Shown here: one piece after another, positions 15,890 to 24,853 of the stretch
Numbering within the stretch: the stretch's first letter is position 1
Layout of the letters: the number at the start of each line of letters is the position of its first letter
NCBI RefSeq assembly: GCF_000520015.2
Contig: NZ_CP007044.2
Coordinates: 2,232,001 to 2,296,000 of the forward strand
Reading direction: 5' to 3'
Source of the DNA: Chania multitudinisentens RB-25
Lineage (GTDB): Bacteria > Pseudomonadota > Gammaproteobacteria > Enterobacterales > Enterobacteriaceae
Length of the DNA stretch: 64,000 nucleotides
Position numbers and translations under genes: made by a program
Notes under the pieces: generated by a model
What the model saw: only the letters and a program-made list of their open reading frames with translations
Told to the model about the DNA's origin: nothing
The model's database searches: none

Positions 15890-18568
15890 TCACATTTTAT
15901 CGTTTGGGTTGAGTGCCTCTGTCAACCGTTGCTCCAACTTTCTGCGCGTCTCTGGATTCAGAGCGTGTCGATCGCTATCGGCTAAAATAAATAAATCTTC
16001 AACCCGTTCGCCGATAGTGGAAATCCGTGCACCATGCAGTGAAAGCCCAAGAGCGGCAAACACTTCACCAACCCGCGCCAGCAGGCCAGGCTGATCGAGA
16101 GCGATCAGTTCCAGATAACTGCGGCGATCGGTGTGTGTTGGCAGGAAACTCACCTCGGTTGGTACGCTGAAATGGCGCAGTTTGGAGGATGGACGCCGTA
16201 CCCGCGGTGGCTGATATTCCCGTTGAGTGATGGCTTGCTCCAGCGCATGACGGATCGCCGTATGGCGATCCTGCGCCAATGGGCTGCCATCGGGCTCCAG
16301 CACGATAAAAGTATCCATCGCCATACCATCGCGGTTGGTGAAGATTTGTGCGTCATGCACGCTGAGGTTACGCCGGTCCAGTTCACCTGCGACAGCGGCA
16401 AACAGGTAAGGGCGATCCGGGCTCCAGATGAAGATTTCCGTACCGCCACGTGTTGCCTGGCGGCTAACCAGCACCAGCGGCTTACTGAGATCATGCACCA
16501 GCAGATGGCGAGCGTGCCACGCCAACTGATTCGGTGAATGGCGCAGGAAGTAGTCAGCGCGGCAACGGCTCCAGATACGGTGCAGAGCTTCTTCGTCGAT
16601 ATTATCCATACGCAACAGGGCCAGCGCCTGTAGGCGGTGATGGCGCACTCGTTCGCGCAGATCCGGGCTGTTCTGCATACCACGGCGCAGTTGTTTTTCC
16701 GTAGCGAAGTACAGTTCGCGCAACAGGCTCTGTTTCCAACTGTTCCACAACGTTTCGTTGGTAGCGCAGATATCGGCTACCGTCAGGCAAATGAGATAAC
16801 GCAGGCGGGTTTCGCTTTGCACTTCACTGCTGAATTGCTGGATAACGGTGGGGTCTTGAATATCGCGCCGCTGGGCAGTGACGGACATCAGCAGATGACA
16901 GCGTACCAGCCAGGCGACCAGCTGTGTTTCTCGTGAGTTCAGGCCGTGCAACTCTGCGAATTCCAGAGCGTCTTGCGCACCAAGAATTGAGTGGTCGCCA
17001 CCGCGCCCTTTGGCGATATCGTGGAACAGTGCTGCCAACAACAGCAACTCAAGGTGTGGCAAACGGGGATATAGTTCAACACACAGTGGATGGTGCGGCC
17101 GTGTTGCCTCATCGGCGAAGCTTTCCAGCTTTTGCAGGACGCGGATAGTGTGCTCATCAACGGTATAAGCATGAAACAGGTCAAACTGCATCTGGCCAAC
17201 AATACTGCCCCATTGCGGCATGTAAGCCCAGAGTACGCTGTGGCGGTGCATGGGCACCAGAGCGCGTGAAACGGCGCCAGGATGGCGCAGGATGGCCATG
17301 AACAGGTCGCGGGCTTCGGGAATGGTGCACAGTGGTTGTTGCAGGTGGCGGCGCGCGTGGCGTAGTTGGCGCACCGTGGTGGAGTAGATGCCTTTGATGT
17401 CTCGATTACGTACCATCAGGTAAAACATCCGCATGATGGCTTCTGGTTGGCGGATAAACAGCGTTTCGTCACGCAGATCGATCAGATCGCCGCGCAGTTG
17501 GAAATCGTCGTTCAGCGAACGGGGTTTTTCTGTGGTATCCAGTGCCAGAATAGCTTCATCAAACAGCTGTAACAGCATATGGTTCAGTTCGCTGGCGCGG
17601 CGCGTCATGCGGTAGAAATCTTTCATCATGCGCTCTACCGGCTGGTTGCCTTCCCCTTCGTAACGCAGCAGTTGGGCGACATTGAGTTGGCGATCAAACA
17701 GCAGGCGGTTGTCGTAGCGCGGTAACACCAGATGTAACGCAAAACGGATGCGCCACAGAAAGCTTTGACACTCTTTCAGTTCGTTGCGTTCGGCCTGGGT
17801 CAGGAAGCCAAAGCCAACCATTTCATCCAGTGAGGTGGCGCCAAAGTGGCGCCGCGCGACCCACAATAAAGTATGAATATCACGCAGGCCGCCGGGGCTG
17901 CTTTTGATATCCGGCTCCAGATTATAACTGGTGCCATGGTAACGCTGGTGACGCTCCTGTTGTTCAAGCACTTTGGCGTGGAAGAATTCTGGCGATGGCC
18001 AGAAACCATCGCTGAAAATGTGTTTCTGCATTTGTAGGAACAGGGCGACGTCACCGCAAATCATGCGTGATTCAATCAGGTTGGTGGCGACGGTCAGATC
18101 GGCCAGCCCTTCCAGCAGGCACTCTTCCAGCGTGCGCACGCTGTGGCCGACTTCCAGCTTCAGATCCCACAGTAAGGTAATGAATTCGCCAACGCGAACC
18201 GCCTGTTCCTCACTCAGGCGATGTTGGCTGAGCACCAGCACGTCGATATCGGAAAGCGGGTGCAGCTCGCCACGGCCATAACCACCAACGGCAACCAGTG
18301 CGGTTTCTGGGATATCAGCAAAACCATAAAAAACCCACAGGCGGCGTAGGAGCCGGTCAATGAATTCGCTGCGCGCAGCGACCAGGCTTTCGGCGCTGGA
18401 ACCTGCGTTGAAAGCGGCTGCCAACCACTGCTGGAATTGTTCGAGGTGTTGTTTGAGCGCCACGCAATGGAGCTCTTCATCACTGTAGGCAGTAGGGTAG
18501 TCAGGCTGCTCGGGTAATGCCTGCTGCGGAATAACCGGGATGCCCCGCTCATGATGGTTTTCAGACAT
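15890..18568 (-). CDS. glnD: Bifunctional uridylyltransferase/uridylyl-removing enzyme GlnD
   Basis: An 892-residue nitrogen sensor that adds UMP to, or removes it from, the PII proteins according to glutamine level. The nucleotidyltransferase domain has GGYGRGELHPLSDIDVLV near residues 92-109. A central HD hydrolase domain contains ALFHDIAKGRGGDHS near 510-525, and two ACT domains occupy the C-terminal end (about 705-885). The length matches E. coli (890). Its stop codon touches a short ERIC element. Confidence 0.97.
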   Translation of the reverse strand: MSENHHERGIPVIPQQALPEQPDYPTAYSDEELHCVALKQHLEQFQQWLAAAFNAGSSAESLVAARSEFIDRLLRRLWVFYGFADIPETALVAVGGYGRGELHPLSDIDVLVLSQHRLSEEQAVRVGEFITLLWDLKLEVGHSVRTLEECLLEGLADLTVATNLIESRMICGDVALFLQMQKHIFSDGFWPSPEFFHAKVLEQQERHQRYHGTSYNLEPDIKSSPGGLRDIHTLLWVARRHFGATSLDEMVGFGFLTQAERNELKECQSFLWRIRFALHLVLPRYDNRLLFDRQLNVAQLLRYEGEGNQPVERMMKDFYRMTRRASELNHMLLQLFDEAILALDTTEKPRSLNDDFQLRGDLIDLRDETLFIRQPEAIMRMFYLMVRNRDIKGIYSTTVRQLRHARRHLQQPLCTIPEARDLFMAILRHPGAVSRALVPMHRHSVLWAYMPQWGSIVGQMQFDLFHAYTVDEHTIRVLQKLESFADEATRPHHPLCVELYPRLPHLELLLLAALFHDIAKGRGGDHSILGAQDALEFAELHGLNSRETQLVAWLVRCHLLMSVTAQRRDIQDPTVIQQFSSEVQSETRLRYLICLTVADICATNETLWNSWKQSLLRELYFATEKQLRRGMQNSPDLRERVRHHRLQALALLRMDNIDEEALHRIWSRCRADYFLRHSPNQLAWHARHLLVHDLSKPLVLVSRQATRGGTEIFIWSPDRPYLFAAVAGELDRRNLSVHDAQIFTNRDGMAMDTFIVLEPDGSPLAQDRHTAIRHALEQAITQREYQPPRVRRPSSKLRHFSVPTEVSFLPTHTDRRSYLELIALDQPGLLARVGEVFAALGLSLHGARISTIGERVEDLFILADSDRHALNPETRRKLEQRLTEALNPNDKM

Positions 18569-18582
18569 GATTAGCCGCCCAT

Positions 18583-18604
18583 AAAAAAGCCGGCATCAGC
18601 CGGC
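18583..18604 (-). terminator. Rho-independent terminator of map
   Basis: GCCGGC-TGAT-GCCGGC followed by six T on the minus strand, in the 63-bp gap between the map stop and the glnD start. Confidence 0.85.
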
Positions 18605-18631
18605 CAGTGCCAAGAAACGAGACAACCCTTC

Positions 18632-19429
18632 CTACTGTTGCTCGTGCGTAATGACGTTGGGGATAGTGTCATCCTGGCGCAACGTCATTATCTCGCAGCC
18701 GTTATCTGTGACCACAATAGTATGCTCATACTGTGCCGACAAGCTGCGATCTTTGGTTTTTACCGTCCAACCGTCTTTCATAGTGCGGATACGGTAATCA
18801 CCGGCATTGACCATCGGTTCAATGGTAAAGGCCATACCGGCCTGCAACACCACACCACCATCATCAGCATCGTAATGTAATACTTGAGGTTCTTCGTGGA
18901 ACACTTCACCAATACCGTGCCCACAATATTCGCGCACCACTGAGAATCTCTCGGCTTCAATATATTGCTGAATTGCTTTACCCAGGCTACGCAGGCGGAT
19001 ACCTGGCTTGACCATTTTCAGTGCCAGATACAGGCTTTCTTGCGTAACACGGCACAAACGTTCGCCCAGGATGGTGGGAGTACCAACGATAAACATTTTT
19101 GAGGTATCACCATGGAAACCGTCTTTGATCACGGTGACGTCGATATTGACGATATCGCCGTCTTTCAACACCTTGTCATCACTCGGGATACCGTGGCAGA
19201 CCACTTCATTCACCGAGATACAGACGGATTTCGGGAAGCCGTGATAACCCAGACAGGCAGAAATGGCCTGCTGTTCGTTGGTGATGTAGTCGTGACAGAT
19301 TCGATCCAATTCGCCGGTAGTGACGCCTGGTTTGACGTGCGGTTCGATGATTTCCAGCACTTCTGCGGCCAAACGGCCCGCTACGCGCATTTTCTGGATG
19401 TCATCAGGTGTTTTTATTGAGATTGCCAT
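18632..19429 (-). CDS. map: Methionine aminopeptidase type I
   Basis: A 265-residue metalloenzyme that removes the initiator methionine from new proteins. Ligand motifs are visible: IDVTVIKDGFHGDTS (two aspartates near residues 97 and 108), HGIGEVFHE (histidine near 171), FTIEPM (glutamate near 204) and YEHTIVVT (glutamate near 235). The start MAISIKTPDD at 19429 matches the family; the frame open upstream runs through the rpsB promoter side and is not coding. It is divergent from rpsB. Confidence 0.97.
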   Translation of the reverse strand: MAISIKTPDDIQKMRVAGRLAAEVLEIIEPHVKPGVTTGELDRICHDYITNEQQAISACLGYHGFPKSVCISVNEVVCHGIPSDDKVLKDGDIVNIDVTVIKDGFHGDTSKMFIVGTPTILGERLCRVTQESLYLALKMVKPGIRLRSLGKAIQQYIEAERFSVVREYCGHGIGEVFHEEPQVLHYDADDGGVVLQAGMAFTIEPMVNAGDYRIRTMKDGWTVKTKDRSLSAQYEHTIVVTDNGCEIMTLRQDDTIPNVITHEQQ

Positions 19430-19552
19430 TGAAGTTAGTCCGTAGGTGTCTGGTCGTTGACAATATTTTAAGGAAAGGCTTGGGCTTATGGTATCAGCCT
19501 GATTTGGGGCTGCCAAATTTGATTTCTGAATGATGGGTAAACGCAACAAATG

Positions 19553-19582
19553 TTGGTGTCTGGGGCGGGTTTATGGTATAAA
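19553..19582 (+). promoter_or_regulatory. rpsB-tsf promoter
   Basis: TTGGTG (19553-19558) and TATAAA (19577-19582) are 18 bp apart. The following GCGCGCC is a GC-rich discriminator typical of stringently controlled ribosomal promoters. It lies about 200 bp before rpsB, in the map-rpsB divergent gap. Confidence 0.65.
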
Positions 19583-19589
19583 GCGCGCC

Positions 19590-19780
19590 GGCAGATCCGT
19601 ACTTCAATCCTTAGTGAGCTGTACGGAATAGCCGAGATACTTTAACTGCACTCATATTGTGTAAATAACACACACGTATCGACACATCCGCCGGGGTGCC
19701 TAAGATGAGAACATCATTCCTGGGTCGGCGTTATGGGATACGTGGAGGCATAACCCCAATCAATCTATAGAGGTTTAATC
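19590..19780 (+). promoter_or_regulatory. rpsB leader (S2 autoregulatory RNA, t44/tff region)
   Basis: The ~190-nt untranslated leader of rpsB corresponds to the position of the S2-binding leader from which the E. coli t44 (tff) RNA derives. Structured, GC-rich segments such as CCGCCGGGGTGCC and GGGTCGGCG are visible. Repression by S2 is known in E. coli; its presence here is inferred from position and general similarity. Nothing else is seen in the gap between map and rpsB. Confidence 0.55.
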
Positions 19781-20506
19781 ATGGCAACTGTTTCCATGCG
19801 CGACATGCTCCAGGCTGGTGTACACTTTGGTCACCAGACCCGTTACTGGAACCCGAAAATGAAGCCTTTCATCTTCGGCGCACGTAACAAGGTTCACATC
19901 ATCAACCTGGAAAAAACCGTACCTATGGTCAACGCAGCGTTGGCTGAACTGACCAAGATCTCTTCCCGTAAAGGTAAGATCCTGTTCGTGGGTACCAAGC
20001 GCGCAGCAAGCGAAGCGGTAAAAGAATATGCTAACAACTGCGATCAGTTCTTTGTGAACCATCGCTGGTTGGGCGGCATGCTGACTAACTGGAAAACCGT
20101 TCGTCAGTCAATCAAACGTTTGAAAGATCTGGAAATCCAGTCTCAAGATGGCACCTTTGACAAGCTGACCAAGAAAGAAGCGCTGATGCGTACTCGTGAA
20201 TTGGAAAAGCTGGAGAACTCTTTGGGTGGTATCAAGGACATGGGTGGTCTGCCAGACGCTCTGTTTGTTATTGATGCCGATCACGAACACATCGCGATCA
20301 AAGAAGCCAACAACTTGGGTATCCCGGTATTCTCTATCGTTGATACCAACTCCGATCCAGACGGCGTTGACTTCATTATCCCTGGTAACGATGATGCAAT
20401 CCGTGCAATCAAATTGTATCTGGGTGCCGTTGCTGCCGCCGTCCGTGAAGGTCGTTCTCAAGATCTGGCCGTTCAGGCGGAAGAAAGCTTCGTAGAAGCT
20501 GAATAA
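19781..20506 (+). CDS. rpsB: 30S ribosomal protein S2
   Basis: A 241-residue ribosomal protein, the E. coli length, with the classic MRDMLQAGVHFGHQTRYWNP start and FVNHRWLGGMLTNW. AGAGG precedes the ATG. It is the first gene of the rpsB-tsf operon. Confidence 0.99.
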   Translation: MATVSMRDMLQAGVHFGHQTRYWNPKMKPFIFGARNKVHIINLEKTVPMVNAALAELTKISSRKGKILFVGTKRAASEAVKEYANNCDQFFVNHRWLGGMLTNWKTVRQSIKRLKDLEIQSQDGTFDKLTKKEALMRTRELEKLENSLGGIKDMGGLPDALFVIDADHEHIAIKEANNLGIPVFSIVDTNSDPDGVDFIIPGNDDAIRAIKLYLGAVAAAVREGRSQDLAVQAEESFVEAE

Positions 20507-20550
20507 TAAGGTCGAGCCCTTATTAACCAGGTATTGACATATGTTGGTTA

Positions 20551-20575
20551 GGGGGGCCTATAAAGGCCCCCTTTG
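20551..20575 (+). terminator. rpsB-tsf intercistronic attenuator hairpin
   Basis: GGGGGCCT and AGGCCCCC form an eight-pair stem followed by only three T, then GC. As in E. coli, this is a partial terminator that lowers tsf readthrough. Confidence 0.65.
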
Positions 20576-20624
20576 CTTATCTGAATGAGAACTGTCTCCA
20601 CGTGAGATAACCGAGGAAAAAGAA

Positions 20625-21476
20625 ATGGCTGATATTACCGCTGCCCTGGTAAAAGAACTGCGTGAGCGTACTGCCGCTGGCATGATGGAATGTAAAAAAG
20701 CGCTGGTTGAATCTAATGGCGACATCGAGCTGGCTATCGAAAACATGCGTAAATCTGGTGCGATCAAAGCGGCGAAAAAAGCAGGCAACGTAGCTGCTGA
20801 CGGCGTGATCAAGACCAAGATCGCCGGCAACTATAGTATGATTCTGGAAGTTAACTGCCAGACCGACTTTGTGGCTAAAGATGGCGGGTTCCAGGCGTTT
20901 GCTGACAAAGTGCTGGATGCGGCTGTTGCAGGCAAAATCACTGACGTTGAAGTGCTGAAAGCGCAGTTCGAAGAAGAACGCGTAGCTCTGGTGGCAAAAA
21001 TTGGTGAAAACATCAATATCCGTCGTATCGCTTCCCTGGAAGGCGATGTGCTGGGTAGCTACCTGCACGGTGCGCGCATCGGCGTTCTGGTGGCTGCGAA
21101 AGGTGCTGACGAAGAGCTGGTTAAACAGTTGGCTATGCACGTTGCAGCAAGCAAGCCTGAATTCGTGAAGCCTGAAGATGTATCTGCTGAAGTGGTAGAG
21201 AAAGAGTACCAAGTTCAGTTAGACATCGCTATGCAGTCTGGCAAGCCAAAAGAAATCGCAGAGAAAATGGTTGAAGGCCGCATGAAGAAATTCACTGGCG
21301 AAGTCTCTTTGACCGGCCAGCCTTTCGTGATGGACCCAAGCAAAACCGTTGCTCAGCTGTTGAAAGAGCACAATGCTGATGTGACCAACTTCATCCGCTT
21401 CGAAGTGGGTGAAGGTATTGAGAAAGTTGAAACTGACTTTGCTGCTGAAGTTGCAGCAATGAGCAAACAGTCTTAA
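20625..21476 (+). CDS. tsf: Elongation factor Ts
   Basis: A 283-residue guanine nucleotide exchange factor for EF-Tu. The N-terminal motif ALVKELRERTAAGMMECKKA, TDFVAKD near residue 80, and a lysine-rich coiled region near 185-230 are typical. Length and operon place match E. coli. Confidence 0.99.
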   Translation: MADITAALVKELRERTAAGMMECKKALVESNGDIELAIENMRKSGAIKAAKKAGNVAADGVIKTKIAGNYSMILEVNCQTDFVAKDGGFQAFADKVLDAAVAGKITDVEVLKAQFEEERVALVAKIGENINIRRIASLEGDVLGSYLHGARIGVLVAAKGADEELVKQLAMHVAASKPEFVKPEDVSAEVVEKEYQVQLDIAMQSGKPKEIAEKMVEGRMKKFTGEVSLTGQPFVMDPSKTVAQLLKEHNADVTNFIRFEVGEGIEKVETDFAAEVAAMSKQS

Positions 21477-21486
21477 TACCTGTTAA

Positions 21487-21514
21487 TGGGGCCGCCGTCA
21501 GGCGGTTCCATTTT
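21487..21514 (+). terminator. Rho-independent terminator after tsf
   Basis: TGGGGCCGCC and GGCGGTTCCA pair over ten positions (two G-T) around GTCA, followed by TTTT. It begins ten bases past the tsf stop. Confidence 0.75.
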
Positions 21515-21527
21515 ATCCAGCCAGAGA

Positions 21528-21597
21528 AATACCCCATGTATTCCAAATTGCAGCAAGTGCAGGTAACCACGCTGCGGTTTGAAAGATGGTGAGTATA
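21528..21597. repeat. Short, diverged ERIC-type element between tsf and pyrH
   Basis: The start AATACCCCATGTATTCCAA is an imperfect inverted copy of the end TTTGAAAGATGGTGAGTATA: reverse-complementing the end gives TATACTCACCATCTTTCAAA, which aligns with few differences over about 26 bp. The ends and the ~70-bp length resemble the short ERIC element at 15817. It lies between the tsf terminator and pyrH. Confidence 0.55.
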
Positions 21598-21691
21598 ATC
21601 CGGTGGCGAGCTTTGTGCGTCTATACTCAGCACAGCGCAACGTATCGGCTGAAATCCCCAATACTATTACTGCTTCTTAGGACAGAACACC

Positions 21692-22417
21692 ATGGCAACC
21701 AATGCAAAACCCGTTTATCAGCGTATCCTGCTCAAACTGAGTGGTGAAGCCCTGCAAGGTGCAGAAGGTTTTGGTATCGACGCTAGCGTTTTGGATCGCA
21801 TGGCTCAGGAAGTAAAAGAGCTGGTCGAACTGGGCATCCAAGTCGGTGTAGTGATTGGCGGTGGCAACCTTTTTCGCGGTGCGGGCTTGGCGCAAGCGGG
21901 TATGAACCGTGTCGTAGGCGATCACATGGGAATGCTGGCGACCGTGATGAACGGCCTGGCTATGCGTGATGCGTTGCACCGCGCCTATGTGAACGCGCGT
22001 TTGATGTCTGCAATTCCATTGAACGGTGTGTGTGATAATTACAGTTGGGCAGAAGCGATCAGCCTGTTACGCAACAATCGCGTGGTGATTTTCTCTGCCG
22101 GTACGGGTAACCCATTTTTTACCACGGATTCTGCTGCTTGCCTGCGTGGGATCGAAATTGAAGCTGATGTGGTATTGAAAGCAACGAAAGTGGATGGTGT
22201 ATACTCCGCTGATCCGGTGAAAAATCCGGATGCAACGCTGTTTGAACAGTTAACTTATCAAGATGTGTTAGAGCGTGAGTTAAAAGTGATGGATCTGGCG
22301 GCGTTTACGCTGGCACGTGACCATGGCTTACCTATCCGCGTGTTTAACATGAATAAGCCGGGCGCACTGCGCCGCGTGGTGATGGGTGAGAACGAAGGCA
22401 CGCTGATCACCAAATAA
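21692..22417 (+). CDS. pyrH: Uridylate kinase
   Basis: A 241-residue amino acid kinase family enzyme that makes UDP from UMP. Visible are LLKLSGEALQG (residues 11-21), IGGGNLFRG (about 55-63, phosphate loop) and the DHMGMLATVMN regulatory block. The length matches E. coli. TAGGA lies before the ATG. Confidence 0.98.
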   Translation: MATNAKPVYQRILLKLSGEALQGAEGFGIDASVLDRMAQEVKELVELGIQVGVVIGGGNLFRGAGLAQAGMNRVVGDHMGMLATVMNGLAMRDALHRAYVNARLMSAIPLNGVCDNYSWAEAISLLRNNRVVIFSAGTGNPFFTTDSAACLRGIEIEADVVLKATKVDGVYSADPVKNPDATLFEQLTYQDVLERELKVMDLAAFTLARDHGLPIRVFNMNKPGALRRVVMGENEGTLITK

Positions 22418-22501
22418 AGGGTGTTCGGCCAAATTTCGGGGGAGTAGATAACGCCGGGCGTTGTGTGCTTCTATTGAGTAACATTCACGGGCTATATTTG
22501 T

Positions 22502-22622
22502 TATACCCAAGATACTTGGTGTTGCAGGTAGGCGGCAACTGAGCGCATTTCCAGAAGCTTACTCAAGTAAGTGGCTGGGGTGAGTGAAGGCAGTTTGCGA
22601 TGTTAAGTATGAAGGGTAGGTA
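22502..22622. repeat. Full-length ERIC element upstream of frr
   Basis: A 121-bp palindromic element. It starts TATACCCAAGATACTTGG, has the central core AAGCTTACTCAAGTAAGTGG then CTGGGGTGAGTG, and ends TTAAGTATGAAGGGTAGG. The core matches the ERIC consensus around the ERIC2 primer site with about two differences in 22. It fills half of the pyrH-frr gap and ends 38 bp before the frr start. Confidence 0.92.
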
Positions 22623-22659
22623 TTGCCTGCCAAGTAACCAGCTTCCAAGGGTTTGTAAC

Positions 22660-23217
22660 GTGATTAATGAAATCAGAAAAGATGCTGATTCACGCATGGA
22701 AAAAAGCGTAGAAGCATTCAAAAACCAAATCAGTAAAATCCGTACCGGCCGGGCTTCTCCAAGCATTCTGGACGGTATCATGGTGGAATACTACGGTTCT
22801 GCAACACCGCTGCGCCAGTTGGCTAACGTGACTGTGGAAGACTCCCGTACTCTGGCGATCAACCTGTTTGACCGTTCTCTGGGTTCGGCAGTGGAAAAAG
22901 CGATCATGTCATCCGATCTGGGGTTGAATCCAAATTCAGCCGGGAGCGTGATTCGTGTTCCACTACCACCATTAACTGAAGAACGCCGCAAGGATTTGAT
23001 CAAAGTGGTGCGTGGCGAAGCCGAGCAGGGGCGTGTAGCCGTGCGTAATGTGCGCCGTGATGCCAATGAGAAAGTCAAAGCGTTGTTGAAAGATAAAGAA
23101 ATCAGTGAAGACGAAGATCGTCGTTCGCAAGACGATATTCAAAAAATGACTGATGCCTATATCAAACAGCTTGATGCTGCATTGGCAGACAAAGAAAAAG
23201 AGCTGATGGATTTCTAA
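22660..23217 (+). CDS. frr: Ribosome recycling factor
   Basis: A 185-residue factor, the exact E. coli length, that splits post-termination ribosomes with EF-G. It begins at a GTG (V/M-INEIRKDADSRMEKSVEAF), with AAGGG eight bases upstream. RTGRASPSILDGI is at about residues 28-40. The longer frame to 22600 lies inside an ERIC element and was rejected. A strong terminator follows. Confidence 0.98.
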   Translation: MINEIRKDADSRMEKSVEAFKNQISKIRTGRASPSILDGIMVEYYGSATPLRQLANVTVEDSRTLAINLFDRSLGSAVEKAIMSSDLGLNPNSAGSVIRVPLPPLTEERRKDLIKVVRGEAEQGRVAVRNVRRDANEKVKALLKDKEISEDEDRRSQDDIQKMTDAYIKQLDAALADKEKELMDF

Positions 23218-23228
23218 TCAGCATCGCG

Positions 23229-23266
23229 CAAAAATAAAGCGTCGCCTGTGCGGCGCTTTATTTTTT
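23229..23266 (+). terminator. Rho-independent terminator after frr
   Basis: AAAATAAAGCGTCGC and GCGGCGCTTTATTTT form a long stem around a short loop, ending in a T-run. The A-tract on the other side allows it to act both ways. Confidence 0.88.
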
Positions 23267-23374
23267 GTGGCGTGGATCCCGTATTATCGTACTGAAGGGT
23301 CATGGACAAGTAGTGGTTCAGGTTACACACTAAAGCACTTTCGATCTTATCAGGCAGTGATTCAGAGCGAATTC

Positions 23375-24571
23375 ATGAAGCAACTGACTATTCTGGGCTC
23401 TACAGGCTCTGTGGGTACCAGCACCCTGGCCGTGGTCAGAGAAAACCCCGATCTTTTTGCGATCAAGGCATTGGTTGCTGGCCGTAATGTTGCGGTGATG
23501 GCGCAGCAGTGTATAGAGTTTCGCCCGGCTTATGCATCAATGGCCGATGAAAGCGCGGCGCGTGAGCTACGCACCATCCTGGCGGAAAATGCGGTGAAAA
23601 CCGAGGTATTGGCGGGTGAACAATCTGCCTGCGAACTGGCCGCATTGAGCGATGTTGATCAAGTAACAGCTGCCATTGTGGGGGCCGCAGGGTTGTTGCC
23701 AACCTTGGCCGCCGTGCGTGCAGGTAAGCAGGTATTGCTGGCAAATAAAGAGTCGCTGGTGACCTGTGGCCGCTTGTTCATGGAGGCGGTACAAAAGAGC
23801 CAGGCACAGTTATTGCCGCTGGACAGCGAGCACAACGCTATTTTTCAGAGTTTGCCTGAGAGCGTCCAGCGCCAGCTAGGATACGCTTCGCTGGAAGAAC
23901 ATGGCGTCTCGCGCATCGTTCTGACGGGATCTGGCGGGCCATTCCGCACCTTACCTGTGGCGCAGTTTGCGGCGGTGACGCCGGATCAGGCTTGCGCGCA
24001 TCCTAACTGGTCAATGGGGCGCAAAATTTCGGTAGATTCCGCCACCATGATGAACAAAGGCCTGGAATATATTGAAGCCCGTTGGTTATTTAATGCCTCC
24101 GCGGAACAAATGGAGGTGATCCTGCATCCGCAGTCGGTAATTCATTCCATGGTGCGCTATATTGATGGTAGTGTGCTGGCCCAATTGGGAACACCAGACA
24201 TGCGTACCCCCATTGCTCATGCGATGGCTTATCCGCAGCGTATTCATTCTGGGGTGGCTGCGCTCGATTTTTGTCACATAGGAGCGTTGACGTTCTCTGA
24301 ACCGGAACCTGAACGTTACCCGTGCCTGCATTTGGCTATTGCAGCCTTTGATGCAGGGCAGGTTGCCACGACGGCGCTCAATGCGGCCAATGAGGTTGCC
24401 GTAGCTGCATTTTTGCAAGAACAGATTCGCTTTACTGATATTGCTATGGTGAATCAGAAAGTGGTTGAGCAGTTAACATTGCCGGAACCTGCGTGCGTTG
24501 ATGCAGTTTTGGATATCGATCGCCAGGCTCGTGAAATCGCTTATGGTGTGACTCGCACGCTGTGTCTTTAA
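23375..24571 (+). CDS. dxr: 1-deoxy-D-xylulose 5-phosphate reductoisomerase
   Basis: A 398-residue enzyme, the exact E. coli length, of the MEP isoprenoid pathway, using NADPH. The nucleotide loop GSTGSVGTSTL is at about residues 7-17, and the metal and substrate region includes LDSEHNAIFQ (about 148-157), GSGGPFR and NWSMGRKISVDSATMMNKG. The ATG at 23375 begins MKQLTILGS as in the family; the 36 extra codons upstream have no family match. Confidence 0.98.
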   Translation: MKQLTILGSTGSVGTSTLAVVRENPDLFAIKALVAGRNVAVMAQQCIEFRPAYASMADESAARELRTILAENAVKTEVLAGEQSACELAALSDVDQVTAAIVGAAGLLPTLAAVRAGKQVLLANKESLVTCGRLFMEAVQKSQAQLLPLDSEHNAIFQSLPESVQRQLGYASLEEHGVSRIVLTGSGGPFRTLPVAQFAAVTPDQACAHPNWSMGRKISVDSATMMNKGLEYIEARWLFNASAEQMEVILHPQSVIHSMVRYIDGSVLAQLGTPDMRTPIAHAMAYPQRIHSGVAALDFCHIGALTFSEPEPERYPCLHLAIAAFDAGQVATTALNAANEVAVAAFLQEQIRFTDIAMVNQKVVEQLTLPEPACVDAVLDIDRQAREIAYGVTRTLCL

Positions 24572-24760
24572 GGGCTAGTGGATTGTCTGATTTTGTTTTT
24601 AAATTGTGTATGCTGCCATGGGGTTTGTTTGTTCAGGCTTCGTGTAAGTGGTATAGTCTGCGCCACCTGTGAGCGGTTATACCGTTGAATAATGGCCGGA
24701 TTGGTACACATCAGCCAATTTTTCCCAGAAATATCTTGGGATGTAAGGCGGGTAGACTGG

Positions 24761-24790
24761 AAAAGCTGTGTCAGGCACACGGCTTTTTTT
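24761..24790 (+). terminator. Rho-independent terminator or attenuator before uppS
   Basis: AAAAGCTGTGT and ACACGGCTTTT pair over 11 positions (one T-G) around CAGGC, then TTT follows. It lies about 190 bp after dxr and 64 bp before uppS, so it separates the two transcripts or attenuates entry into the uppS-cdsA-rseP genes. Confidence 0.75.
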
Positions 24791-24853
24791 GCGCGTCAGG
24801 GTCGGATGTTCCAGAAAAGTTGTCTGTTTCTATTGAAGGAATAAGTACGAGTT

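Noticed and set aside
15771..15893. N-terminal extension of dapD by 41 codons
   Set aside because: The extension runs through the short ERIC element; MQQLQNVIE at 15770 matches the conserved start and length.
22600..22659. Extended N-terminus of frr from ATG at 22600
   Set aside because: These codons lie within and just after the ERIC element; the GTG at 22660 gives the exact family length and has a ribosome site.
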